From Latrodectus hesperus (Eukaryota > Arthropoda > Arachnida > Araneae > Theridiidae), in assembly GCA_037975125.1 (NCBI GenBank), contig JAJQOW010000014.1, positions 18,496,115 through 18,560,114 of the forward strand: a stretch of DNA of 64,000 nt, written 5' to 3'. Of the stretch, positions 49,602-61,947 are shown one piece after another (positions within the stretch are counted from its first letter, which is position 1; each line of letters begins with the position of its first letter). The notes below the pieces were generated by a model. It saw nothing but the letters and a program-made list of their open reading frames with translations, searched no databases and was not told where the DNA came from. A program made the translations under genes and the position numbers.

Positions 49602-51015
49602 CACTCGTGTCCATAAATTAAGGATAATGCAAGTTGAGCAAAGAAAGAGACAGAAGCTGAGCAAATTCGACTTATTTGTAAAGTCTATTTATTGAACAAA
49701 AGGTAAAGAGCAAAAAAGATGCTATGACCATGTATAATATGATGAAAGATTCCTTTGAGCCAACTTCAAAAAAGTACCTATTTACAAAAACTAATGTAAC
49801 GTGGTTGCTAACATGGTTAATACATAGTATGCCCCCAGACGATGCAACACTAAGACATGCTGAGAATCAAATTATCGATCTGATCTTGGGGAATATTCCA
49901 CCACTCATCCAAGCAATGCTCTTTGAAGCTCCGATATACACTTGGGAATGGGTTGACGGGCTGCTATTTGACGACCAAAAATGTCCCAAACAGGCTCTAT
50001 TGGATTCAAATCCGGTGAGTATGCTGGCCATTCCACACGGGTTTTATCCTCCGATTGAAGGCATCCGACTGCAATGTTTGCACGGTGAGGATGGGAGTTG
50101 TCATCCATAACAGAAGTTCTGCACCCATGGCGTACCAAAACAAATGTACATGTTGTTCCAGAATGACATACTGATAGATGTGGCCTATCATGGTTACATT
50201 CTGAACATGCAGGTTAATTCTGGAACCCAGAATAATTCCTCCCCAAAGGAGCAATTCGACACCACCCTAACGGTGTCTTTCAATGGTGTTCTCTTGGTGG
50301 TAACGACCTTCGCATATGAAAGTGCGGCGAGAATCAGAATGAAAGCTAAACCTGAACTCGTCGGAAAAAATCACACAGGACAACTGTTGCCGTATACTCC
50401 AGACTAACCGCAGGTGAAAGTGAGTTGCGGTAAGTGGAACACATCTGATAGACCAATGTGGCCAACGTCTGTACACGGTCTGCCTTGAAACTGTTGCACC
50501 GGTAACTGAAGAGCGCTGATGAGACAGGTCTGATGCTGTGCTCCGTCTGTTTCTTTTGACATTAACTGCCGAATACCGGTTATGATTTGGCGTTGTAACT
50601 CGGGGGCGACCTGTGCTGTAACGTCCACTCACATTATCACCATCTTGGAACTTTTGCCAAAGAATGGAGATGACACTCTGGGGGATTCCAAGCTCTTCTG
50701 ATTCCTCCAGCTGGGTAAGTCCACATTCCAGGCAGCCGATCATTCTACCACGTAAGACATCATCCAAATGCTTCCTTTGTGCCATAACTATGCGGTTATT
50801 GCACTGAAAGGCTTTTAAAGCGCTTATGAACAATTTTACTTCTTTGCAAACATTCCTTATCCACCCCTCCGTACTCTCGACATTGTGACGTACTATCGGC
50901 GCCACATCGTGGTTTCTTGAAATTTGCATATTACTCTTCAAGATGTGTATGTGAAGTTTTTGTTTTAAAGCTCAATTTCTGTGTGATTCTGAATTATCCT
51001 TAATGGACATGGGTG
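49602..51015 (-). mobile_element. Complete Tc1-like element
   Basis: 1414 bp flanked by TA (49600-49601, 51016-51017). Ends are imperfect inverted repeats: cactcgtgtccataaattaa on the left, and on the complement of the right end cacccatgtccattaaggat. The minus strand encodes a Tc1-family transposase spanning most of the element. Complete ends and a gene with few lesions suggest relatively recent insertion. Confidence 0.93.
49826..50785 (-). pseudogene. Tc1-like DD34E transposase, disrupted
   Basis: Likely start is the ATG at 50785-50783 (MAQRKHLDDVLRGRMIGCLE), although the frame is open upstream to 50941. Order: helix-turn-helix, the GRPR hinge (GRPRVTTPNHNR), second helix-turn-helix (ATVSRQTVYRRW), first Asp in VIFSDEFRF, second in MDDNSHPHRA, and Glu in SPDLNPIEPVWD, with 34 residues between the last two. 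Lesions: TAG at 50269-50267 after TIERHR, a frameshift near 50110 just before MDDN, another near 49915 after LQRALLG, then a stop in the C-terminal NLILSMS. Not functional as it stands. Confidence 0.92.
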
Positions 51016-51017
51016 TA

Positions 51018-53150
51018 GATCGAGAGTCTAAAATGTAAGACAAGTAAAAATGTACTAATAAATCCTATTCAAAAAATGGAAAATTAATTTGTAAAGCAAA
51101 ATGTTATTCCTATTTTCTTGAAAATGGAAATGAATTACAACATTGATATAAAAATTTATCCTATTTCTTGAATTTCTATACAATAAAGTTATGGCTTAAA
51201 AATTTGTTGCATGATTTTAAATATGTAATAATTAAATAATAGTTATGGGAAAAGTTGGTACAGCATTATTATTCGGTACTTTTATTTTTATGAAATTTCC
51301 ATGGTCGTTATTTACAAATAAAATAACAAAACTTTGATTGCCAGTGCTGTGTTTTTATCTGTCTTACAAATTTTCTTTTTTAAATTTCTTTGCTTCATAA
51401 TTTGTAATTGAAATAAACATATCCCGCTTAAAATAAAATGTACCATTTGTTATACATTATCTTTTTACTTTTGGTAGTATAATTATGAAAACGCAAATTA
51501 AAATAATGGTGAAATTTACGTGAACGTATTTTTGTAAGTTTGCAAATTTCATACTGAGGAGCACGTGAATGCGTAATTCTAATATGTAATTTTTTTACAA
51601 AAAATAATATTTTCCAACAAAATACGTTAATTAGGCAACAAAAATAGTTTTAAAAAATCATCAATAACATTAAAATGTGTGTGGGAAAAATATGCTACAT
51701 TTAATATAAATTTCAATATTTTGAATAAAGATATAAATTTTTATAAATCTTACGTATGTTTACAACGATATTTGAAATATTCTTTTCTAAAATTATTAAA
51801 TAAATATATCTTATTAATAAATTATATTAATGTTTAGGAAATATTTTAAATTCTTGTTCAAAATTTGAAGGATACAGAGTAACTTTACAGAGTAAATATT
51901 TTTGCTAAAATGCGTTTAATAAAGCAAGATATTTTCAATCCAATATGTATTTATAATTTAGTAAGTAAGTTTGAAGGAATATATATATTCAAATTAACAG
52001 GGATAAATGAAGCAAAATAAATTGGTTATAATTTATAAGAAAAATAAATAAGTTAAATTTTTGATAAGTTTGCTGCATTATCTTATTGCTTAACTAACAA
52101 ATAAGTTAGGTATACATATTTTAAAAGTAAATGTAAGTAAGAGGAATTAAAATATTGCTTATCTTATACAAAAAACAATTTATTTTAACAGATACTTCAC
52201 TCGTACTTTATAAATAAAATATTTTGAAACTTAGCATAAATTTAATTCACTCGTCTTTTAATGTGAATATTTTGCAATAACAATAAGCTACTTTAGTAAA
52301 TTGAGTAAAGAAATACACCAACAAAAAATGCTTCTTATGCGTAAACTAAAATTAAAAGTCTTCAAGTAATTTAAAAATCAAACTTTGATGAAGGGAATAT
52401 TTTGAAAAATATTTAGAAGAAAATTTATGTCTAACTTAAGAGTATTTTAATAGATGTACATATTTTGTTACTTCAGAATTTAAGGTTTGTACAAGCATAT
52501 TTGTCTTAGAAATTACCTTCTATAACTATTCGTATTTCTTGCAACAGTAAATTCGATTTCTTTAAATTCCTAAAATCTAATTTAGAATACACTTGAACTA
52601 TTAGAAAATATTACAAGTATAAATGCCTATTTTAATAAAAAGATAATAAAATATTGCTTTCCCATTTTCCCCTAATCTCTCAAAAAGTATATCAAAATTC
52701 TGATATTGCAACATAAAATCATAAACGTTTTAACTAACACATAATTTGACATATTATTTTGATAATTAATGAAATTCTTTTATATTGTAGACCAAATTTT
52801 AGTTCACAATTTTTATAACCCTTATACCACATAACATGTTAAATTGCCTTTTTTTTGCTACAGTTTGTACTTTATAAATACTAGCCTCCAAATTTAAAAA
52901 AACCTGTTTTTCCAAAGTTCGCCAGAAAAACATGATACCAACAAACAAAATTCAAACGAACTTATGTTAACTTATGCAAAAACGATAACTACACTTTTTG
53001 ATGAAAAATATCAGATTTATATGAGCCAGAGAAATATGTCAAACATTTGGCTTTCGTAGTTATCCGTGAAACTATTGTTGATTTTCAACTATTGTTAGTA
53101 TATTCGTAGACAATGGATAGTGGTATCTCGCAATGTTTGTGAAAAGCCGT
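51018..53150. other. Intergenic, nothing recognised
   Basis: AT-rich, no element or frame identified. Confidence 0.65.
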
Positions 53151-53399
53151 TTACCTGATTCTTTAAGATGACAGGGGGTTGGATAGATAGAAGAGAGGAT
53201 GTCACAGCAGTCTACTACATACTTTAATGAGTCTCGTGAATCAATATCAAGTCGAAACTTCTGTGAGATGAAGGCACTTTCACTGCAGATCATGAGCTAT
53301 AGCATCTGCAGAAGACTGTTTTATAGCTATTTTGGCTAGAATCTGATGAAGTATTTCTGCGCCGCAACTTCTTGCTGACCATTCATTAGTAAGATGGTC

Positions 53400-54075
53400 A
53401 AGAATTCACATTAATACGGTCTTCTATATGCAGATCTTTATGTAAGATGGCCAGGCATTCGTGTCTCCTTCACCGGATGACAGAGAAGAGCTTGCTTATC
53501 TTGGTCAAGAGAACACGTTTCCCGGACCAAACTGCAATATACTTCTGTACTTTTTATAGAAGAGTCCAGGTTCAGGCGGGAGAACGATTCACGATGAATG
53601 GTGATCGAGTAGGAACAAAGCCAACACTGTGAAAAAACACCGTTATAGTGGTGGTGGAATAAAGGTTTAGGCATGCATCTTTCTCGGTGATTACACTGAC
53701 CTCTAGGTGTACCAAGAAGAAACTGTAACTGGTATGAGATATTGGAAAGAGATTCTTGATCCATATGTCTCATTCCATGTTGGTGCAATTGGCAATGATT
53801 TCTTTCTGATGCATAATAACGCACAATCACATCAAACTGTACTGGTTTAAGAATATTTTGAGGGTTTTGCTTCGGATCAAATGCAATGGCCAGTTTGATC
53901 TCCAAACCTGAATTTAATGGAGCATCTGTGCAATTATATTGGTTAATAAGTTGCTACTTTAAGCTCTTCTCCAAGTCTTTGAGAACTGGAAAACAATTAA
54001 CTTCATGCCAAGTCTTCACATCTCATTACAGTAATTAACAACTTTTTTGACAATATGGAAATGCGATGCCGCTAA
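53400..54075 (+). pseudogene. Strongly decayed Tc1-like transposase
   Basis: Pieces in the expected order: YADLYVRWPGIRVSFTG, SREHVSRTKLQYTSVLFIEE SRFR (matching the VLFSDESRF block), GMRYWKEILDPYVSFHVGAI, DFFLMHNNAQSHQT (block MDDNARPH), MQWPV then SPNLNLMEHL (block SPDLNPIEH). Each catalytic site is altered: FSDE to FIEE, DN to NN, PIE to LME. Several stops and frameshifts. The minus-strand ORF 53438-53905 is a shadow. No inverted ends are visible. Similar DNA may start as far back as 53160. Confidence 0.82.
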
Positions 54076-54281
54076 TAATTTCAAGCTTGGGTGGCCATAT
54101 CTTTTATAAAAATTCTTTTTTTATACTTCTATGATATTTTACCCTATAAAAAATTTAATTGTTCTTTTTTCTAAAAATGGGCTTTTCCAGCGGGATTGCT
54201 TTTTTCTGTTGCATTAGGTTGGGGAATAAGTTCCTAGCGTTTTTACCAAAGACTTTTCTTTAAACAAAAAACAATAATTAT

Positions 54282-55010
54282 ATCAATAAGTTAATCAATT
54301 ATATATTCACCGTCGCTGTTTACAACCTCTGCCCATCTCTCGACTCATTTGTTGATGCCAATCCGCCAAAAATCGCCTTGTCTGGTATCAAAGAGGTTGT
54401 TGAGCCGGTTTTTAAGAACCTTTTTGTTATCAAAGGTAACGCACTTCATATGGTTTGATAAGGAGTGGAAAAGATGGTAACCGGTCGGTGCAAGGTCAGA
54501 AGAATACGGCGGATACTTATACTATAATTATATAAGTTAATCAATTATATATTCACCGTCGCTGTTACAACCTCTTCCCACCTCTCGACTCAATTGTTGA
54601 TGCCAATCCGCCAAAAATCGCCTTGTCTGGTATCAAAGAGGTTGTTGAGCCGGTTTTTAAGAATCTTTTTGTTATCAAAGGTAACGCACTTCATATGGTT
54701 TGATAAGGAGTGGAAAAGATGGTAACCGGTCGGTGCAAGGTCAGAAGAATACGGCGGATACTTATACAATAATTATATAAGTTAATCAATTATATATTCA
54801 CCGTCGCTGTTACAACCTCTTCCCACCTCTCGACTCATTTCTTGATGCCAATCCGCCAAAAATCGCCTTGTCTGGTATCAAAGAGGTTGTTGAGCCGGTT
54901 TTTAAGAACATTTTTGTTATCAAAAATAACGCACTTCATATGGTTTGATAAGGAGTGGAAAAGATAGTGGATAGATCGGTCAATGCAAGGTCAGAAGAAT
55001 ACGGCGGATG
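54282..55010. repeat. Tandem triplication of 245-bp mariner segment
   Basis: atatattcaccgtcgctg recurs at 54301, 54547 and 54792 (spacing 246 and 245). Each unit runs through the inverted transposase end (gccaatccgccaaaaatcgc) to agaatacggcgga. Units one and two then pass via cttatac-ataattatataag into the next start, while unit three reads on into transposase sequence. Copies differ at only a few bases, so the expansion is young. Confidence 0.93.
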
Positions 55011-55218
55011 TTGAAGGACCTCCCATTCGAGCTCTTGGTGTGTGGCTTTGATGACTTGTGCAACATGGGGCCTGGCTCTGTAGAGACGGAATACGGTTTG
55101 ACCATGTCGCGCGATCAGGTCTTTTCAGTCGAATAGCCACATTCACTCGGTGTAGCTGAGCAATGTAGAGCTCCTTGTTGACTGTGGCATCCTTTTCGAG
55201 CATTTCCCAGAGCACCAA
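54991..55218 (-). pseudogene. Mariner transposase fragment (copy B)
   Basis: VLWEMLEKDATVNKELYIAQ begins a frame that leaves register near RPDRATWSNR, where the DNARPHVA block should follow. The expected residues are partly readable in another frame. N-terminal half absent; dead. Confidence 0.85.
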
Positions 55219-55307
55219 GAGGTTGATTAACTTATTGATATAATTATTGTTTCTTGTTTAAATAAAAGTCTTTGTCAAAAAGGATACGAACTTATTCCCA
55301 AACCTAA

Positions 55308-56397
55308 TAAATCATTTATGTTTTTTTTACTTGAACTTCTGTTTTATAATCAATATCTATCAATTGTCAGCACATTTCATCCAAATTTGATGTTTCCACA
55401 TTCACTCATTTGTAAATTTGGCTAAAAAACGGTTGATGCTTAACTTTTGGTTTCCATTGTCCATCGAAATAAATATTCTATACTTTTAAATAACAATTTT
55501 TTAATCTTCATTAATAGAAATTAAATATTTCTTATCGTCAATAATTTTATTAATTTGCATTTTACATGTTATAAGTAATTAATTCAAATACTTTTTCAGA
55601 TATCAAAATTAAAAGTAGAATTTATTTGTTAAATAAATTCATTCCATATATGTAATTTTTTTCTTTCCTAATATTTAAATTCATCACAAATATTAATGCG
55701 AACAGGATATTCGTGTGAGACTGTAGATGTCCTCAGGGTGAAGAGAACCTAACACTAGGATATCACTTGGATTGCCCTTTGCGTCCAGAAAAACATAGTC
55801 GTTCTAGCAGTGGCACTCTAGTTCGCACAAGTTATTGAATTGTCTGACCGACAATTCAATAACTCGTACGAACTGTCTTTGTGAAGGTTGGCCCTGAATC
55901 TTCATAAAGACAATGGAATTGATACCGGAATAAGCCCGAAGAACTACGCCTTTGCTAAAACGTCATCATTATAATTGTCGACTGAGGACATATGCCCTGA
56001 AAGGGGACTTTTTTCGAAATTGATTCGCATTCATGTGCAGCTAGAGGGAAACCTAGAAATCTTTTAGCACGTACACGAGACGGTTAGCAGCTCTACTGCT
56101 GTTACAGGGTGAGCCGCAGTCCACACACTGATGATATTCTCTAACAAATGGTGATTTTAAGATTTGCAGTGGCCAGAAAAGCCAGTTGTGAATAACATCT
56201 CCAGAGCTTATCACTGTTGAACAGGCTGTGGTAGTCTTGGCTGATAAAGATGTTTCCTGCCGAACAGTAGAGCAATTCCTATTGTTATAGACAGTGGAGT
56301 CTAAGCACTGACCTCTGTAATTGCCAAAGAAGAGCCATACTGCTTTCCGCCATGACAATAGTAATATATGTCATGTTTAAAAATATTATTATATATT
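55308..56397. other. Spacer with unclassified less AT-rich block
   Basis: 55690-56360 has clearly more G+C than its surroundings and reads like degenerate transposon sequence, but I could not identify a domain on either strand (the 101-residue minus frame at 56053-56358 included). It contains the inverted repeat at 55820-55874. Confidence 0.55.
55820..55874. repeat. 25-bp inverted repeat, 5-bp loop
   Basis: Arms 55820-55844 and 55850-55874 are complementary except for two positions in the outer part; the inner gttattgaattgtc/gacaattcaataac is perfect. Loop tgacc. Confidence 0.85.
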
Positions 56398-56693
56398 AAT
56401 TGTATATATGCCCAACTTGTCTATAGGTCAGCGTGCTTGACTGCGGATAGGGAGGTCCTGGGTTTGAATCCCGGTTTGGGCATGGATGTACCTTCACTCT
56501 CTATTTATTCAGTCTTTGTCCTTTCTTTCTATGAAAGGGATATGAATGATTACCTACCCTATAAACAGGTATATATAGCATGTGTATTCTGGGGAAGTCG
56601 ATCTCCACACCAAAATATATTTCTGTTGGAAAAGTGGAGCAGCCCACCCCATAATGTCAACCTATCTGGCACACGACAACAACAATTGTATAT
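56398..56693 (+). mobile_element. tRNA-derived SINE (second family) with target duplication
   Basis: Flanked by aattgtatat at 56398-56407 and 56684-56693. The head at 56410-56482 resembles a tRNA: acceptor strands gcccaac/tttgggc pair at six of seven positions, the T arm is ctggg-tttgaat-cccgg, and the B box ggtttgaatcc is one base from consensus. The D arm does not fold, so it is not a working tRNA. The body (tctttctatgaaagggatatg, ggggaagtcgatctccac) ends in a CAACAACAA tail. Unrelated in body to the SINE at 32470. Confidence 0.88.
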
Positions 56694-56711
56694 TATATAT
56701 AAATAAAAATA

Positions 56712-57140
56712 TTTGTTGTTGTTGTTGTTGCTTATCCTCCATATCTGATGGAGTCAGACTAGATCCACGAGTTTGTTGACTGTAAGGAAGTCGAAGACTA
56801 AAATAGGATTGCTAAAGAGATCCTCCCTAGAGAGACCCATGCAATCCAAAAGATGCGCAGGAGAAGCCTGATGATTTTGGCACTTGGTGCAGGTGCCGAA
56901 AGTTTTCCTGCCCTCGTTGAAAGTGAGGCACTTAATATGACCGCTAGCAAGTCTTGAGAGAACAGTCCGGGTACGTCTGTCACACGGGAGGTCAAGGGAC
57001 AAACCCGTTTATGATCCCTTGTACCAATTATGGGTGGGGGTGTTTTCCACTCCTCCGAGATTTTTGATTTTTCCCGGGAGTATAACTCCAGAAAAGTAAG
57101 TGTGGAAGAGGGAGTATTTGAAATCCTGCAACCCTCTTCA
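56712..57140 (-). mobile_element. LINE 3' end, longer 5'-truncated copy
   Basis: Minus-strand 3' end with a (CAA)n tail (five GTT units on the plus strand from 56713). Virtually the same as 48610-48883, but it extends about 130 bp further 5'. No clean target duplication found, so the 5' border near 57140 is set by the composition change. Confidence 0.85.
56757..57002 (-). pseudogene. LINE ORF2 C-terminus (after RNase H)
   Basis: Frame of 82 codons: SLDLPCDRRTRTVLSRLASG then HIKCLTFNEGRKTFGTCTKC, QNHQASPAHLLDCMGLSRED and DFLTVNKLVDLV plus stop. TRLRTGH-like and C-x2-C...H-x4-C signatures occur at the C-terminus of RNase-H-bearing non-LTR retrotransposons and are common in spider genomes as I recall. 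This segment has no internal stop, but RT and most of RNase H are missing upstream. Clade assignment (I/R1-like) is uncertain. Confidence 0.82.
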
Positions 57141-58120
57141 ATTTTTATATATTAAGTATTAAAGTTAAATTAATTTTTGCAGATGTATTTATCATATGCT
57201 ATTTGTAAGATTTATAAGAAAAAAATTGGACTTTAGAATAATTTAAATTCAATTTATGTCTCCATGACATTATTTGCATTTAGTTTTTAGCAACAATGTA
57301 TTCATATAACACTGAAATGCGAAAAAAATTTTCAATAAAAAATGTACTAACATAATTGGACAAAAAGTGCTTTTCTGTCGAATCTGCATCCGTCCTTGGA
57401 ATTAAATGGAATTCTTAAAAGTTAAGAATTTATTATTTTATAAAACAGGTGTATTCCAAAATTTGGTTTCGATACGCTAGGTGAATTTTGATTACTCTTT
57501 TTACGCTGTTGCCAGTTGTGTGTCATTTCTTTATTTTCTTCTTTCTTTTCTGGATATTGCTTTTCCTGCAGAAGAGACACTGTCTCGTACAATTCTCACT
57601 TTTTCTTATACGCTATGGATGATCTTTTTTTTATTTACTTGACATAATTTCGATTTCACTTTGTTGCTTCAGTAGTGAAGTATGTCAGGAAAAAGTTTTT
57701 CTAGACAAATGTATTTTCTTTTCTATAAATCGAAAAAGTGAAGGGTTTTAATGATTTACGTAAGCTTTTGGTAACCTTTCAAAAATATATTGACTTTTTT
57801 CTCACCTTTTTCTTTTATAAAACTTTTTAAAGGTATATAAGAATTCTCTCTCATTTTTTTCGAATTCTTAGTTTAAAATAATTTTCCTTTACACAGAAGT
57901 ATATTTTCTTATTGTGTGCTGTCAAAAAATTTTTAATTTTATACCAATTACATTTTTTAATACAATTTGCTTTTACAAATGTGCATTGGAGAAATTTCAT
58001 TAAATTAATTTGACTTTAGAAGAAATATAACTTTTAAAATACCTTTCATTTCAAAATACGCTAATTCAGAAAATTTTCTGAATTCATAAACTGAAATTCA
58101 GTATATTTTAACTTCTTTTG
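57141..58120. other. Intergenic, nothing recognised
   Basis: AT-rich, no element or frame identified. Confidence 0.6.
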
Positions 58121-58514
58121 AACTTTGAAATGGTAAATAGTTGTAGATGTTAAACTAATAATAAATTTTAGTAAAATAAATTTATAAGAACACAAGTTTA
58201 TGTATTAAAAGACAATTATTTGTTCCAAGAAACACTTTGACAAATACATATTTGAATATAACTCACATTGTCGCCCTTTTACAATAATTACTACTAAATT
58301 GTTAATTAAAATGTATGAATTTTGAAATGATAAATAACTGTAGATGTTAAACTGTTAATAAATTTTAGTAAAATAAATTTATAAAAACACAAGTTTATTT
58401 ATTAAAAGACAATTATTTGTTCAAAGAAACACTTTGACAAACACATATTTGAATATAACACACATTGTCGCAATTTTACAATAATTAAAATTAAATTGCT
58501 TATTAAAATGTACA
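58121..58514. repeat. Tandem duplication, 197-bp unit
   Basis: tttgaaatg at 58124 recurs at 58321. The two units share gtagatgttaaact, taaattttagtaaaataaat, aagacaattatttgttc and aacactttgacaaa, with about one difference per 15 bp by eye. Confidence 0.88.
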
Positions 58515-59287
58515 AGTGATTCTAGTTCAACAAACATTTTATTAATTAAGTAATTGCCTCATATTTAAAAATACTTTTTAATGCCATACCTCGTGATAAT
58601 ATTTCAAATGTTTGATTACTTAGTTTTAATAATAGAGTTCTATCCGCAGTTTATGATTTTAAATTAAATTTAATCTGACATTTCACATTATTTATTGTTA
58701 TAAAAACTACCTGAACGCAATATTTAAATTTAAAAATATGACAACATTCTGTTCGTGTATATTTTTTCGATAAATTGTTGAATTAGTTAATAGCTATTGT
58801 GAATCATTTTTAAATCCGAAACAAGTTAAATTTAACAAAATTTCAATTTATGAATGTGAAACAATTTCTGAATTATTGTATTTGAAGGTTTCATGCATTG
58901 TAATTGAAGTATTAAAATTTCTAGCTATGTTTTAGTACATGATTATGCTATTTATCATAAACTGGAGTAATATATTTTCCAAGATATTTGTTAAAAATAC
59001 TAGACACACAATTTAGGTGAATATTATCTCTCAATGATTTACGGTATGTGCCATGATTTTTCAGAAATTATGTGATAGTAAATGAACTTTTTTTCCCAAA
59101 GATTACATGAAATAAATGTTGACTTTCTGTTGGTGGTGAATTAATATGGTTTAATTGCATGATATGAAAAATCTTCTATCAATATTTTATTTGAAATAGA
59201 GAGTTTTTCTCTATTATTTATTTGTGTTTTAGTTTAATTTAAATTTTTCATATGTCTATTTTTATCATTTCAATTAATTTCCTTTAC

Positions 59288-59343
<56 letters not shown>

Positions 59344-61707
59344 TTTCATGTTTTTTAATTTTTTTCACCATATTTCTGAATTTTTATTCATGTTTGATGG
59401 TTTTATAAGTTTTAGAAAAGGAAAAGTATTTGGATACTAGTAGTGCTTTTAAAATTTTTGAAAACTCTGACACCCTTAATTTTTAGAAACATATTTTATT
59501 ATAATTGCTCCTAGAATTTGGATACATTTTAATTTTTGCTTTACTTGCACTTAAAACTAAACAATTTTATATTTATCTGAGTAATTTGTTTCTGATTAGT
59601 TTTTTTAGAAATATTCATAAATACAATATAATTAAAATTATACTAAATTTCAAAATGTTCTCATTAATTTTGTCTTGCTTTTTATTTATAAAAAATGCTC
59701 TATAAATCAAAGTTACTTAAAATATAGCCATTTCTTTAAATTGCCCAATAAACTTGTATCATTCTCTATGTTTCATAAAAAGATAATGCATACAAAATGT
59801 TTAGAAATAAAGCTGTTTTTAAGTTTTTTCATGTAAATTTGTACAAATGTATTGTTATATATCTGGATCGAGTTTTATTAAATAATATAGTAAATTATTA
59901 TTAAAATTGGAAAATAATACTTATATATTTGAAAATTTATGTTGCATTTCGTTCATATAGAAATATTTTTCACATTTCACTTAATGGATACAATACAACA
60001 AAATACAATGAAAGAAATTTTTATTCTTTCCTGTAATAAGCAATCTAGTGATACAGTAATTTATAAAGAATTTTAAAATCTACATCCTAAATTATATTTC
60101 AGATGGGCTTGTAATAGATAATGGATTGTATATACGTATAGAAAGTAAGAAATCTGAAAAATTCTTAGCAGCCACACAGACAGAATTCATATGCAAATAA
60201 TAATCAAAATAAGAAAACCCAACTACACTTGTTGAAAGGTAGATGGGATGAGAAGCTAAGTCTTTTTATCTGTGCAGAGTTATCCATATTATTGGCCCAA
60301 ATCATACTATTAATCAAATAACTTTACAATTATTCTTGATAGGTTTAGAGAGGAACTGAAAAAATTATTATAAACACGACTTTTCTAACAATCCTAAAAT
60401 TCCTGCCTTCTGTTGAAGTTATATTTCATATAAAAGGATTAAAAAGGTAAATTTTAATTTACGGTGTTTAATTTTTATTAATTATTTTTGAGCAACATTG
60501 AACAGTAGTTGCTAAAATTCATTAACGTGACTAAAGATGCAAAACCATGTATATTACAGAAATAGCATTCGTCAACTACAATTTATGAATTAAGAAACAA
60601 ACATCGAACATTCATATATCATAATATCAAAACAATCGAACGCAAAAGAAAACTTCCAAACGAAAATTTTTCCACAACAATATTTTCAGGTAAAATAATT
60701 ATTTTTAAATTTTTTAAATTTTCTATCATTTTTAATTTAAATATGTTGCATGTTGTTATTAATTTAATATGAATTTCTCAACACCAAACAAGTTTTTCAC
60801 ATTTGGTAAAAATGTTTGTGTACACATACCTAATTTTTTACTCTAACTACTTCATGGCTATACACATGTATATGATGCACAAATTATCTATGAAATACGC
60901 ATTCTATTATAAGTACAAAGGGGTTGTAAGTGTCTATCAAAGCAAAGAAATAATATTAAAAACTTAAACACAGCTAAGTTAAGTTAATAACACAGCTTTA
61001 ACATTTTGCTTATATCTCCAAATTATCATTGCCAAATATTTTCAGATAATCTGAAATATCGCTTAAATGTCCTAAAAGAATCCTCAAATATTCTCTAAAA
61101 TGAAGTGGACAAATTAAAATATTCAATCAAGAATGAATGCCAATCATGTAGTCGCAAATGAAAGGGCAATTTTTACTAAATTCTGAGACGCATTCTCTGA
61201 TTTTATCATTGATGTCTTATTTGGGAACTTTAAGAGGTTGCTTCTGCCGAAGAACTTGTTTGCATGCCAATCAGGTTGTAATTAGAACTCGACATCTCAC
61301 AACAAATTCTCAATGAAGGATAACATTTAGCCCTGGGAGGCATAAAATGATATGCCTAGACAATCAATGCTAAAAAGTGAAATGAAATATATTTTTGGCT
61401 GAACAACAATATTTTATAAGAGAAATAGTTAATTTATCAAAATTCTTTTTCTCATTATGCAAAATATTCAAGATCAGAAAAATATATGTGAAAATGACTT
61501 AGATTAACTGACCTAAATTTATTTCTTTTATTCTGTTGGGAGTCCTTGTGTTCTTATAAGTTTATTTCTCAGCTATTTCTCTACTTTCGACATACCATTG
61601 TACCAGCAGAATGGAGATCAAAACAGTAAGTGTGTTCCCATTTTGTATTAAATCTTTATTGTGCATAGATTGAAAAGTGTGCATAAAGTGATGTTTAAGC
61701 TTCTAAT

Positions 61708-61709
<2 letters not shown>
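58515..61709. other. Intergenic, mostly unrecognised
   Basis: AT-rich with a (TA)n run at 59290-59341. ORFs 59252-59440 and 59505-59705 are low-complexity and unsupported. Confidence 0.6.
59290..59341. repeat. (TA)n microsatellite
   Basis: Uninterrupted TA run. Confidence 0.95.

Positions 61710-61742
<33 letters not shown>
61710..61742. repeat. Poly-T tract
   Basis: A run of about 33 T. Could be the complement of a poly-A retroposon tail, but no retroposon body is apparent on the right. Confidence 0.93.
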
Positions 61743-61744
<2 letters not shown>

Positions 61745-61891
61745 GGCAAAACAGGATTTTAAACATATTATTTAATGATTCGTCCAAGTAATTCGCTTTA
61801 ATTGCTATAAAAATTTTCATCGGTCTATCTACTACTGTATACATCAGATATACTGTACATATTGGAGACATTGTCGTAACAGTTATTCAGG

Positions 61892-61931
61892 CTATATTTT
61901 TATAATTATATATATAATTATAAAAATATAG
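61892..61931. repeat. Perfect 40-bp palindrome
   Basis: ctatatttttataattatat followed directly by its exact complement, with no loop. It ends 14 bp before the TA target of mariner copy C. Confidence 0.88.
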
Positions 61932-61947
61932 ATTGATTATATATATA

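Larger units (their letters stand above)
54214..55307 (-). mobile_element. Mariner copy B with internal triplication
   Basis: 1094 bp. Left end ttaggttggggaataagttc, right end its near complement; TA follows the right end, CA precedes the left. The minus strand keeps LWEMLEKDATVNKELYIAQL and HRVNVAIRLKRPDRATW, then damaged sequence. Unlike copies A and C, only about 85 bp remain inverted at the right end. A 245-bp piece of the left half is repeated three times in tandem. Confidence 0.9.

Noticed and set aside
49724..50407. Plus-strand ORFs of 128 and 87 residues
   Set aside because: Antisense to the Tc1 transposase.
53438..53905. 155-residue minus-strand ORF
   Set aside because: Antisense to a recognisable decayed Tc1 transposase on the plus strand.
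56410..56482. Functional tRNA gene
   Set aside because: Acceptor and T arms pair but the D arm does not, and the segment is the head of a SINE bounded by a target duplication.
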